Shown here: piece after piece, positions 23,125-35,700 of the stretch
How the letters are laid out: each line of letters begins with the position of its first letter
Position numbering within the stretch: position 1 is the first letter of the stretch
Assembly (NCBI GenBank): GCA_000708835.1
Contig: DF237016.1
Coordinates: forward strand, 1 to 64,000
DNA length: 64,000 bases
Origin: Klebsormidium nitens
Lineage: Eukaryota > Streptophyta > Klebsormidiophyceae > Klebsormidiales > Klebsormidiaceae
Direction: 5' to 3'
Notes under the pieces: generated by a model
Database searches by the model: none
What the model saw: the letters and a program-made list of their open reading frames with translations, nothing else
Told to the model about the DNA's origin: nothing
Program-made: the position numbers and the translations under genes

Positions 23125-24112
23125 TGTTGAGATGCTTGTTGGCTGGTTGACAGTTAACTTTGGAGTTAAGGGACTGAAGCTACTTGCATCATCATAGAAG
23201 GCACAGGTAGCATGTCAGGAGACACGGCGTGTACTCAGCCACTATGTACAGTCGAAGTGCATTGGTTCACTGTCTTGGACGTCGCCTAGGCCATTTCTTT
23301 TGCTCGACATCTTGGGAAGTGTTTGCAGACATGGTTATAGTTGTTGCCGGCATATCGACATTGACAATCTGGGACGAGGAAGCGTTTGAATAGAGTCGGA
23401 TCTGACGAATCATGGTGGCAGCTTTAAAATGCATGATCCGTTTAATTATGCGATGAAGTTTGCATGCCAACCTTGAATCATTCAAGTTGCATAAAGCCGT
23501 TACATATGACATTTGAGTCTGGATTCAATCGAGTTTCAACGTAATGATGCAAGGTAGGTGCCTTCTCCAGAGCCTATCAAAAACCGTACGTGTAGCATGG
23601 CGCTGTATATTTGTTAATGCATGGTGACAACATGGCGCGTGATGTTGATCCAACATGAATCATCATGCGGATCCCAGGCGCTGCCGCTGAGGCTGATGCA
23701 TGAGCCGCTGTCTCAGATCGTAGTGCAGTGACGTACCAGCTATTTTCCGCGTTATACATCTCCGTCAGTGCATAGCTTCGATAGACCAGATGTGTAAGAG
23801 CATCATGTATGCATTGGATATCGGCTGGACTCCATGAGCTAGCTTGCACGCTGAGCGCTCAATCTTATAGATTATAATTACATTTCGCGCGCGAGCGCTC
23901 GCGCTGCCGTGGTAGTCCTACCACCCAGCTCAGACTACCTAACTGGTGCCTCCCGTCCGCTTTCAAGTTTCACTGTTTCAGCACTCGTTTGATTTCTGGG
24001 CGCTCCTGTGGCGCCCTTGCACATGGGGCAAACCCGGTTTCCCAGCCGGGCTCGTTCTTAGAGTCACGGCAGCCGAACCCGTGGAAGCCGAACCCGTGGA
24101 AGAAGTTGAGCC
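23125..24112. other. Intergenic between PEX14 and MORC
   Basis: This 1-kb gap separates tandem genes and should hold the PEX14 3' UTR and the MORC promoter. Two adjacent palindromes at 23889-23924 are the only notable signals. Small ORFs here have no supportable features. Confidence 0.55.
23889..23924. promoter_or_regulatory. Pair of adjacent palindromes upstream of MORC
   Basis: GCGCGAGCGCTCGCGC (23889-23904) is a perfect 16-bp palindrome. Four bases on, GTGGTAG-TC-CTACCAC (23909-23924) is a perfect 7-bp stem. They lie about 190-225 bp before the MORC start codon, where a core promoter or 5' UTR is expected. The function is not known; a dimeric-factor binding site is one possibility. Confidence 0.4.
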
Positions 24113-27100
24113 ATGGCGCGTCTTGTCATTGATGTGGACAGTGACTCTGAGGAGGACAAGAAGGGGATGTCTCGTCAAGGTCACAGCTTTACGGCTACCA
24201 CCACAGGAGCAAACGGACATGTGCTCGATACAAAACCCGACATCAAGAAACTTCTTTTTTCTGGAAAGAGCCCGATGCCTGCCGTGGACACTGCTGAAGA
24301 AACGGCTGCGGGAATCAGCGGGCGGTGCAAAGTTGGTGCAAGCGAGGGCCGCCCGCCCAAGCGGATAAAGACAGAGCCTGGGGAGGCGCCTGTTGAAGGG
24401 GCTGACAGGCAGGGTCAGCTTCCCGGGGGAGCCGTTCAGAATGGTCTTAGCCCAGGGGGGCACGGTCCTTTTGTGGACGTGAAACCAAAGTTGGAGCCTG
24501 TTGAGAAAGCTGGTGGCGAAAGGGCGCCAGAAAGTCTTGGTGGCATGCCGCCAGCTGGCAACAAGGCATCTTTGAGTTCGGAATTGCATAAAGCATCAAT
24601 CAGCAGTGCGGGCCAGCCAGCTGGCACAACCAACGCGGATGAGGACGCACTTCCCGAGACAGGCTCATCGGAGCCAGACCCTGATGAGGGGCTAGAGGAG
24701 GGCGAGATTGAAGATGTTGACGCCAGAATTCTGCAGGAACTGGAGGAGCAGGTGCGCAAGCATGCGGAGCTGCTGAAGAAGAAGCAGGAAGAGCTGGAGA
24801 GGGGGGCCGCGGGCGGGGGCAGCCAAGGCCCCTCGCAAAGCCAGGGTCTGGAGGCGGGGAACGGCAGTGGCCCAGAGAGCCGAGAACTTGTCCGTGCAAT
24901 TGGGATTGATAGCAATGCTGCGGAAGGGCCCCCACGCCGGGCGGGGGGGAACCGGCAGTTCTGGCATGCTGGGGAGTACGAAGTACAGCAAGGGATTGTA
25001 CCAGAAACAACAGGTGCGCTGCAGCTTGTAAAGAAACTGGGGACAAGGCTAAGCTTTTTCTATCTCGGGCTTGGCCAGCGTCCGGGCAGGTGAGACGGAC
25101 CATCAGTATGAGGGCTTTGGAGCCTGGTCGTCAACAGCGGCTATACCCACGGCAGAAGCAAATGAACTTTTGATGGAACTTAACCTTTTGTATCATGGCC
25201 TCTGACATTTCCACCTGGCATAATTGTGAAAGGAGCTGTACCATCTAGAAGAGCCTGTCCCGCCAGTTCGATTTTCAAATAAGCCTCCTTTAATATGACC
25301 ACCACGGATTGTGTGATGAGGGCAACACTGCAGGCCACAGGGAGTAGCCCATCTTGTGGTCTTTGCGTTGGCACTCGCTGTGATACAAGTGTTTCTTATG
25401 TTGGAATGTCTGTTTTAATGCAGTTTCCTTCAAAAAGTACTGCAAACACCATTTGAGTGGGCCAGTAATTGGCAGATTGTCAAGTTCCTTGTCGTTGAGG
25501 CATTGCAATGTTCTGAATACAAGAACAGAGGCACCATGAGAGCTCTAATGACCAACACGGAAGCAGGGTGTGTAATGAAAAGTCAATGATGACTTTCTTT
25601 ACTACAAGATATTCTTTAGATGACTTTCTGAAACCCCAGAACTCGTCTGCCCTTGCAGGCAGCATGGCCCACGTGCGTGTGCACCCCAAGTTTCTGCACA
25701 GCAACGCGACAAGCCACAAGTGGGCACTGGGCGCCGTAGCAGAGTTGTTGGACAACGCCCTCGACGAGGTGCAAAACGGCGCCACTTTTGTCAGCATTGA
25801 CATGGAGCTCAACCCGCGCGCCGCACTTGGAGTGGAACCCATGCTAGTTGTCGAAGGTGGGAGCCGCTGGCCAGGGTTAAAGACAGCATCTTGGTCTGTT
25901 GCAAGTCGGATCTTCTCTGCATTCACTTTGGCGCCAGCCTCCTCCTGCCAAAAGTTGCACTTTTGGATCAAGGCAAACAGATGACGAAAAATACCTGCAG
26001 TGTGACGATTATTATTCATCTGGGACTACACGGGTGTATACATGTTGCGTGACCTGCACGTGTTGACCCATGTCTGACCTGTTCTTTCGAGCTTGCCTGC
26101 AGATGACGGAGGCGGCATGGACCCTGACCGCCTGCGCAAGTGCATGAGCCTGGGCTACTCCGCCAAGACCAAGCTGGCCAACACCATCGGCCAGTGTGAG
26201 CCGCCCAGGTTTCCGGCCAACTTTGCTTTTTGGTCATACCCTGAAAAGCCGTTCTATTATGCCAACTGTGTCATGTACAATATGCATTATCCCCAATGCT
26301 TTAGATCTCAGCGGTTGTCCTTTTTATCCTTCTGTGGACTCTTCATAGCCGTCAGATTGCATGTCTGGACAGATGGGCGCTTACCTTATTGTGCGCTTCT
26401 GATTCGGTCCTTCCGTTTGCAGATGGCAACGGCTTCAAGACCAGCACCATGCGGCTGGGTGCTGACGTCATCGTGTTCACGCGCTGCCCTGGCATGGGGG
26501 GGCGACCTGCCACTCAGAGCATCGGCCTGCTGTCCTTCACGTTCCTCAAGAAGACGGGGCACGAGGACATTGTGGTGCCCATGGTGAGCATACCCTGGCT
26601 TCCTGAAACTGCTCCCCTGTGTACTTGTCCTCACTTTTGACTTCGTGTACCAGGCCATCAAATCGATGAGTGATGGATTGGGTGGCAGCAGCTCTCCTTG
26701 CGTCTAATTCTGGTTTCTGGGCCTGGGCCACATGAAGGACGTCACTGGAAGGTCTGGTGTCTGGTGGTCCGCATTGTTCCTGTCCTCCTTTCTCAAGGCC
26801 TGTGCTCGAGGATTTGGCAGGGTCTCGGTCGTCCTTGCACCACCTCGACAGTCCATGCATCCCTTTGAGAACGGGTTGCTGTTGGAGAACAACCGGATTA
26901 AGCCGAGCACCTTTTTGGTTCCTGGTGTACCACCATCGGCTGTCGACTTACCAATGGTGAGAGGCTTAGAACTTCTGGCCTCTACTTCCAGGTGGATTTC
27001 GAGGTGGGCGCCGAGGGCACGCTGCGCCCCGTCCTGGCGGGATCCCTGGAGGACCATGCGCGCAATTTGGACACCATCTGCGAGTGGAGTCCCTTCGCAA

Positions 27101-30100
27101 CGCAGGAGGCGCTCCTCGACCAGGTGGGCTGTCGCCAGAGCGTTTGATTGCCAGCCGATTAAAGACATGATGATCAGGATAAATTGAAGGTTGCTGACAG
27201 TTGTTGATTCACCATTTTTGCTGGACTTGTCCCGCTTTTCCGTTGGCTGCTACATGTCATGTATGGAGGCGTGAGCCCTGTCTTGGTTGTGCAGTTTGGC
27301 GGCCTGGGCTCTCACGGGACGCGCGTGGTGATCTTCAATCTGTGGGAGAATGACGACGGCCTGCTGGAGCTCGACTTCGAGACGGACCCGCGCGACATCC
27401 TGCTGCGCAGCCGTGATGTCGACACCGAGAAGGCCGAGGCATTCCCGGACTCGCACGTCTACTTCACCTACATGCACTCACTCAGGGTGCGCTCACATTT
27501 TTCCTCTCTTTGTTCGCCCGCTTGTGCGATTGCAAGTATGGTCGTCATGTTGGAATGCATGGCAGCCGGCTGAAGGCGTTCGTGTGAGTCGTAGCTGCCT
27601 CATTATTATCAAAACTCTATCAAAATTTTGTTGCTTTCTGGGTAGTTCCTTTCCCTCATTCTTCGTGGCTCTACATTTCTGCCCCAACGTACTTTCAAAT
27701 CAGACCGAGGTCCCGTTTTTCGATTGCGCTAGCATCACCCGCGTCGTTCGGAACCCCACGATCCGCATTCGTTTCGCTTGAATTGCCTGAATAAAAAGCG
27801 GAATGCTCAGCCGCAACACGATAGAGTCAACCCGAGGACCGCTATAGAGCATGTGTTGATTTCGCTCCGGCCCTTCTTCTGGCAGAACTACGCGTCCATT
27901 CTGTACCTGTCGCTCCCCCCCGGCTTTCGCATCTTCTTGCGCGGGGCCGAAGTGCAGCACCACTCACTGGCGCACACCCTGCGCCACGCCAAAGAGCTGC
28001 TGTACCGGCCCCACATGGGCGAGGACGCACGCGAGGTGAGCACTACCTGGGGCTTCAAGTCATGCTTACGCCATCGACGACGTCACCCGGGTTTTTGGTG
28101 GTTGTAGGTCTTTTGAGATTGGAGCTTTCTTGTTTGTTCTATTGCTTTGCCGGAAGGAGTGGCCTGCTCCGAGGCTGGTCGGCAATCTTCTCCCCATGGA
28201 CATGTTCCCTTGGGTGCTCGCACTTTAGGTTTCTGCTAAAGTCTGCCCGATTCAGTCCCTCCCTGAAGATCGTTTCTTCCGACGTACAGAACGCCAGCGT
28301 TGTGACCACGCTCGGGTTCTGGGTGGACTCCCCTCCGCTGGACGTGCAAGGCTTCAACGTGTACCACAAGAATCGACTCATCAAGGTAAGCGAGGCCTTG
28401 TCGAAACCGGATCTTACCAGCAGCTATCAGCCTGGCAACTTGGCAGGAGGGACGGAACAGAAAGAGCCTTGCACGGAGGGAGATTCACGATGGAGTATCT
28501 TCTAGGGAAGTCTCGTCAACTACTCTATCCATATGCGAAGGTCCTGAACTGGAAAATCATAAGGGCGGAGCAGTATTTCACCGTTGTCCTTCGTACATCC
28601 AAGTTGGATCGTTTTTCCTCCCGTGGATTCCATCCTTTCAGTGCTGCCCCTAAATTCCTTGCTGATTGGTGTGCTTCTGTTGCAGCCCTTTTGGCGGGTG
28701 TGGAACAGCGCGAGCAGTAACGGACGAGGAGTGGTTGGTGAGTGGATTTGCCTAGCTACCTTCCGTCAGTGTTAAGCTTTCAGAGAGTGGAAAGTGCAGA
28801 AGAGCTAGGCGCATTACGCCTTGAGGTGGTCTCTACGGTCTGAATCGCAAAAATGGTCCGTTTGCGGTGCTCTGATAAGGAAACTGCTTATCAAGGGAGG
28901 AATTGTGAATCCTTGACAACAGACTCGGACGTCGGCATACTCCGCCTTCTGCTGATGCCTGCTGACTGTGTTTGATTCCTCTGGCTTCGTCTGTTGCTGA
29001 GCTAGTGTTGATTTCGTTGGAGCACGTCAAAGATTTTTGGGTGTTCCCGAGCTTGCTATAGCCACCTACTGGCAGGGTTGAAGTGGCCACGCCAAAGACT
29101 GCCGAAAAGGCCTTTAAGCGGTAGCTATTAAACAGACCACTGATAAGATTGAATGGTGGTTCACTTAAGGTGCCACCTCTTCGCTATTGCGGGATTGCTG
29201 GTCTCTCCCAATGCTGTCTCTCTGCTGCTGACGCCCCGGTTCCGCTTCGTGGTGCAGGCGTGCTGGAGGCCAACTTTGTGGAGCCTGCGCATGACAAGCA
29301 AGGCTTTGAGAGCACGCCCGTGCTGCAGCGCCTTGAAAAGTGGCTCGCGCGCTCGCAGAAGGCCTACTGGTGAGCTGAGAGCACGTGCTGCCATCCTCGT
29401 TTCCCAAAATGCTTGGAGACCTGACTTTGTACTTCTCCAGATTGTCAGGCAGCGACTGCTTCAGTAGCCAGACATGCCTTCATTCTTGCAAAATGTCGAA
29501 GATGCTGCAGCCTGAATTTTGACAATCAAAGCTTTCTTCTCCTCGAAGAAGACCGAGCCCAGCCCCCTCGCCAAAAGGCCCTCCTCCTCGTGCCCTCCAA
29601 AGCACATCCGGTGACGTCAGCCTTCCGCAACGTGCAGGAACGAGTACTGTGTGCTGGTGGGGTATCAGGACAGGGCGACGTGGAAAAAGCGCAAGCCGGG
29701 CAGCGACCCGGCGTACCATGCCCCCAGCACTGCCAGGAGCCCCCGGGACGACCCACCGTTTACCCCGACTGAAGGAGGCGCAGGGCTGGACTCGCCCTCG
29801 GTAGGCGACCCCGGCGTCAGCCTTGCAGCCCCGCAGGAGACTGGGGGAACAATCGAAGGACTGGACCAGGAAGATCAACCGCTTCTGTATCGCGTAAGGA
29901 CGCCGAAGGCGATTGGGGGGTGGCAAAACGGGAGTCCGGCGGCAGGGGCTGAGGAGCCGAGAGGAAGCGGAGGCGTGGGGGGGCCATCGCCTGCAGAGAG
30001 GGCTGAGACGGCAGCCCGGGTGAAGCAGCTGGAGGCGGCGGTAATGGAGAAAGATGCGCTGCTAAAAGGGCTGGAGCAGCACGCGGGGAAACTGGTGGAG

Positions 30101-30952
30101 GCGGTCGGGGAGCGCGAGCGGCGCGCGGCGCAGCTGGAGGCGCAACTAGAGGAGGAGAAACGGACGGCGCGGCTGCTGGACGTGGCGATGGCCAAGCTGC
30201 GGGGCATGACTGCCGCGTGCGAGCAGCAGAAGGCGACCATCGAGCAGCAGAGAAGGGCGCTCGAGGTCGCCGAGAGGACCGCCGAGGCGCTCCGAGGTGA
30301 CGTCAGCAGGGAGGCTGCGAGAGTGGCGGCAGCGCAGAAGGAGATTGGAAGTGTGCGAGAGAGGGGGGAGGCAAAGGTGCGAGAAATGCAGGCGGAGTTG
30401 AACAAGGAGCGGGGCTGGAACGGCGAGCGCGCGCTTCAGCTGGTGAAAATGGAACAGGAACTGAGCGCCGCACGGGAAGGAAGTGGCGCGGCGCTGGCGG
30501 CCGAGCGCGCGGCGCACGCAAAGGCGCAGGAGAAGCTGAAGCTGCTGGCGCGGGACCACGTGCACCTGCGGCGGCAGCACGACGCGACGCTGCAGAACAT
30601 GGCGGCCCAGGGGGAGCGGATCGAGCAACTAGAGTGGCGGATCAGGGAGGGGGCCGAGCACAGGGTGAAAAGAGAGCCGGAGCCGATCAATGGAGGTGAG
30701 GGCGAACAAGAGGAGAGACGAGTAGGGGGCGAAAGGAGCGGAGGAGAAGGTGGGGGCGCGTTAAAGAAGATGCGGCGCACGTCCGACAGTTCAGAGGTTT
30801 TGGAGGGGGGTGTGAAGTGGCCGGTTGCGGAGGAGAGGTCCGTGAGCCACCGGAGTCTGGCGGGGGAGGAGGACGATCTGCGAGCCGAAATGCGGCGGCT
30901 CAAGGAAGAGTTCGCGGCGATGAAGGAGCTGTTGTTGAGCAAAAGCGGTTGA
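24113..30952 (+). CDS. MORC: MORC-family GHKL ATPase (plant type, CW-less)
   Basis: MORC ATPases compact chromatin and support transposon and gene silencing in the nucleus. Eleven exons join in phase: 24113-25013, 25659-25856, 26103-26195, 26423-26583, 26992-27123, 27295-27486, 27886-28035, 28290-28385, 28686-28737, 29258-29369, 29638-30952, giving 1,133 residues. Residues 1-300 are acidic and disordered and end in the plant-MORC lead-in RQFWHAGEYE. The GHKL ATPase lies at about 302-460: ELLDNALDEV (Mg/ATP Asn), EDDGGGM, SLGYSAK, GNGFKTSTMRLG. The S5-like transducer lies at about 490-700 (NYASILYL, GVLEANFVEP). A long coiled coil follows at about 800-1130. No CW zinc finger is seen, as in plant MORCs. 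SUMO-consensus-like lysines (IKTEP, VKREP) occur in both tails. The 5' UTR carries a duplicated 15-bp unit at 24072-24101. Confidence 0.93.
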
Positions 30953-32752
30953 CACAGGTGTTTTGTACATACGGAATATGCTGAGAGGAAACTTCCCATA
31001 CCTGATACTGTGTCTATAGTAAGTATGCACTTTTGTGGCCTGACGTTGAGCAACGTCCCGCGGAATGCATGAACAGAAATATTGCGCCCAAATAGAGTCA
31101 CAGCCCTAGTCAACTTTAGTAAAGCCTTCTCAACGTGTGTTTGCTTAGAGGACGTTCTTATGAAATGTCAATGAGAAATCTAGTAGGGTTACTATAGGGG
31201 ATCGGTGATCTAGAAATGTCCCAGCTGTGCGAGTAAGGGCAGCCCCGTCAGACAGTCACTGGGTCGCTAGGCCGGTGCTGAACGTACACTAGTTCAGTTG
31301 ATCAATTCAAAGCCATGACGTCACTGTGAAAAATGGGACGCAAGCATTCAATATGTCAATGCATGAATTAGCTAGTATACGCAGTGCCAGCCATACCACG
31401 GTCATGCGCCGCATGCAACATGATTGTCAATCGGTGCGCACAAGCAAAAATATATCGACATTCGCGTAATGCATGCATGCAGTGCGCGCAGCTAGTACTA
31501 AGACGCGGTTCCGCTGAGTTTCGATCATTCTAATAATATAAGACGCGCCAGCGCACTGTAATTCGCGAATTCGACATATACATATATGCGTGGAGCTGCC
31601 GGATCGCTCCCTGTATATCGAGTTCGCTGCTTGTGGGCGCTGCCGGCGCCAGGACGCGGATAGACCCAACGCCCAGCTAGCTTGGGCCGCGGCGGCCATT
31701 AAAAGAATCGCTGTTAGTTATGACTCGGTGCTCGATACTTGATTGGCTCCGAAAGAATCGATGCACCTGAGGACTTTGGATCCCATCAGTCCCGGATGCC
31801 TGACAAGCGTTTTTGGATTGATTGCAAACCTGATCTCTTGCAGCATCGGTTCATTGCACAAATCAACAGGTTCCGATTCTCTGGTACACCTTTTCTTTGT
31901 CCATGCCATGTCAAGGTACCAATCAAGACACAGAAACTTTCGAAGGTTGTCTGACTCAAACAAGCCGTTTGATCGAATAGACAGATAGAAGCGGCTTTTT
32001 CACTGCCACCTCACTAAAACACGTATTTCACAGGCTTTGTGTCCATATTTTGATAAAATTATGCCTCACACATTTCGAATGCGTAGGCTGTACCTCTTCG
32101 ATTACCTCCTTCTCAGACCTGACCATGCTTCTGGACTAACGTTCAATCAGACTTCGAACTCAAAACTTGCCCGCTGCCTTGTGTGCAAACCACTGCTCCA
32201 ACACGCTCTGCACAGACAACCTTGATTCAGAACCGTCAGATGCCCAAGCGGATCTAGAGGGGTCGAATGTCTCGGGTCGCCATTAAAACCCTTGATGCCA
32301 CGGGCAACCTTGACGTATCAGATTTGCCAAGGCAGAGACGGCCTACAGAAAAGGGCGTACAACAGCGGACAATTCAACAAAGGCGAACGCTGCGGCAAGT
32401 CTCCCCAAACACCAGAGAAAGCCTTGGAAACCCAAAGCCGCTGACAGGCCGCCTTGTTTTGCCAATAGAAATGCTTTCGACTCGGTATGCTCATTACGCA
32501 GACAGAGCGCGACTCAAACGCGGTGTCGGAGCCCACACCGAAAGCAGCCTCGCGCTTTGCATGACGGACCACGAGTACAGCCGAAAAGCGAACCGTTTTG
32601 CAAGACCCAGCCCAAGGCACAAACCCCAATTCCAGTGATAGGTCTCCTGGTAAGTCCATCCCGATCGAACATAGAATCTACTCTTAAAAGCACGTGAGAG
32701 AAAAGAGTACAGGCAATGTCCTAGATACACAAAGGGCCCAAGTCCAATCTTT
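30953..32752. other. Convergent intergenic region between MORC and ORC4
   Basis: This 1.8-kb AT-richer region lies between two gene ends. An ATG-initiated 123-codon ORF at 32267-32638 has no recognisable features or exon-like composition, and I do not call it a gene. No tRNA or repeat array was seen. Confidence 0.55.
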
Positions 32753-35700
32753 TCATCCTGCCCTCGGACTAAACAGTTTCCCAGAACATGTTGGGTCGCT
32801 CACCGATCGCGAGGGGTGCTGAGCGAGTGCACATTCGATCTCGGCGGCGGTCACGAGGAGCTTCATCGGACGGAACTCGACGGGGTCACCACGCGGGCGC
32901 CTGTCCGCAAACGCCACCAGCTCGCGCCCCACCAGGTGCTGGAACGCCTGCCACGTGGCGGTGCCGGGGTCAGTCACATGGTCTTCAGTGGCACTTGCCG
33001 CAGGGACCTCCCCGGCTGCTTCGGAGACCTCGACAGCACCCAGTGGTATGTTTGCTCGCCGACGTGAGTAAAGCAAGATCCCAAAGGGAAACGCTGGAAG
33101 CAGAGCCTCAACGAGCCGCTTGGAAAAGAGTGCCTTTCCCTTGGTCGTGCATTCAGTGGGCCGGTCAAGCAGAGGCAACATTACCGGGCCGCTTGTGTGG
33201 TAACTGCTCAGTCGGGCTAGTGCACAGCCGGAGAGTCGGGCCTCACCCTGAGGGACACCCCGCGCGAGTAGACGTCAGCGGTGTTGTACAGCCGGAGCTC
33301 CTGGTACTCTGCACGCCATCCGATCCCACAATTTCAGCCATGCCTGACGACCAGCGTTAGCAGGGTAGCTGGCGGAACGACCTCGAAGATTAACCCCAGG
33401 CCGACCAAGACCGATTGGCACGGAAACCTCTGTACCCGGAAAACAGGATTGGATATTCGGAGAAACTGAAAGGCACGTGTAAACTGCGGAACACTTTGCG
33501 CTGGTCAATTCCCGGGCGAATCTGGCAGCTACCCCCGGGCCGAATAGACAAGTAAGTCTCAACAACTTCGATAACAAGATATCGCCCACCTACAGGTGGA
33601 GACTTCAGAATTGATCGTCTCTTAGACATGCCCACCTGCGAAGACCATGTTGAAGTTGTACTTGTCGCGCTCCTTCTCCTCGAGGCGCTTCATCGCAATA
33701 AGCAGATACAGCTCCAGCACGGACAGCCCTGCGACCACAAGGCTCAATCAGATTGACAACTCGAGCTTGGCCGCAAAGAGACGCTCGTAGGCAACTGCTA
33801 ACGTCCCCTTTTGCTTGCGGTGCAGGCAGCCTGCTCACGGGTCGCCCGTAGTCGCATCAATTCAATCAATAGAACCTACGGCTCTTGTCCACACGACGTA
33901 TCTTGAGGAATGCAACAAGAGTCGGTAGCAATTTGCTTAGAGTTCTAGGGTTTTTTCCTAACATTCGTGGGCTTTGGACGGGGTGAAGAAGTGCGCAGGG
34001 GATTCCGAGACGAGCCTGGGGGCCGACGTGCCCAAGCACGAGCAGGACTGAGCCAAACCAACGGAGTGAAGTACCCGGTTGAACCAGATACCAGTTCTCA
34101 AGAAGGAAAGCGCAGTTGGTTGCATGCACAAGGCAGGGCGTTACCTCGTATTGACTCGACGCGCGGCTCTATCTCGGCGGCATCCCTGGCGCTTTTGATG
34201 TCGTCCACCGTCAGATAACCGCGACTCCGGTCCATGCAGCACAAAGCGCGAAACCTGGACCGGATCAACGGAAAAGGCAAAATTTTGGCAGTGGTCGACT
34301 TGAACAGCGCTTCTCTAAGGAACAGCCAGTACGGAAAGGACAGAAGAGATAGAATCGGTTTCTCTTGTGTGCCGCGAAGCTCTATAAATACATATTCTCT
34401 TGCCGCTATAAACCAGTACCAGTCTCCAGTGATTGGTCAATGCCACCTTGTAGGTGGGAAATGAAAGACATCCTGAAAAACAAGGTGATTCAACCGTATA
34501 CAACATGGTCAGACTTCCGTTATTTTCTATTCTCCAAGACTTTGATTCGCCACCGACAACAGCTGAGAATGTCTGAGCCTCCTTAGAGATCTAGTCGTTT
34601 TCCATCTTCATTTGAGCGGCCGCGTCGCTGCCTGTGGTCCTAGCAAGTGCAAATCATGTAAGAGCTGCCCCATAAGTCCGTGACAAGGGGCTCCTCCTGT
34701 CGAGAGTAATGCAACGACTTACCCAAGGTCAAGAAGGTGTCGGGGGCTTTGGTTGCGGGATATGTGGAAGTCCAGAATGGACTGCACGTCCGGGTCGGCC
34801 AGCACTTCCTGCATGCGACCGCAATCGGACATCGAAAGGCGACTCTGACCCCCTGCCTCAAATTGAACGTCGAAGAGAGGGTGGGCACGACAACTCGACG
34901 TAAGGAGACATCCATAACAAGGTTTCAACCGACAATGCTTGGTCAGAGGGGTCACGCCGAAGCTGTAGCATGCAAACAGCGTGCGTTAGCAACGCCACTG
35001 CCGTGCCATTTGAGTTTCAGCGGGTAGAATACGCTCAATTTTCAGAAGCAAAGGGTCCAAGCAGACGGCGTTCTTGACTAGACACTCTGATTTCCACCTA
35101 CCTCCACTCGCTTGTTGAAGCGGTCCGCGAACTCGGGATAAGGGAATGATGGTGGCAACCGCAGCGCATCAGCCAGGATGCTGCAAAGAAGGGCCAGTGG
35201 GTTGGATGAGATCTCATTGGAGCTCCAGGCCTACTGCAATTGCTCGAGAAGTAAAGTGAATACAAGAACGAAAAACTGTTCCATTTGCGTGTGAACAGGC
35301 AAGCAGGATAAGAAGTGCGACCCCAACGTGACCCCAGCGCCGCGGCATGTAGATACTGCCTTCTATAATGCTGCGCCCTCTCTAACCTCGCATATGTCTG
35401 GTGCGAGATGACAAACTTTTTACTTATGTCTGCCGCTTCTTTCCGCATGCTGAACTTCTTTCTCAACGAAGGTCCCCTTTCAAGAAAGCTTGGGCGGTGC
35501 GGCACAGGCAGAACTCTCACCAACAAAGCGTCTCAATCTTGTCATGCACACTACAGGCTCTGACAATCCTTGCTTCTGGATCTAAGTGGGCAGTCGTCCG
35601 CACGTAGACCGACCAAGCATGGCCCGTATGCTGCTTGTCCTCTCCTCGCACGGCCTTGTCCGCATCTCGACCGAGTCTTGCCCAGGTCCTCGTGCAACAT

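Noticed and set aside
32267-32638. 123-codon ORF between MORC and ORC4
   Set aside because: ATG-initiated but with random-looking composition and no hydrophobic core or motif.
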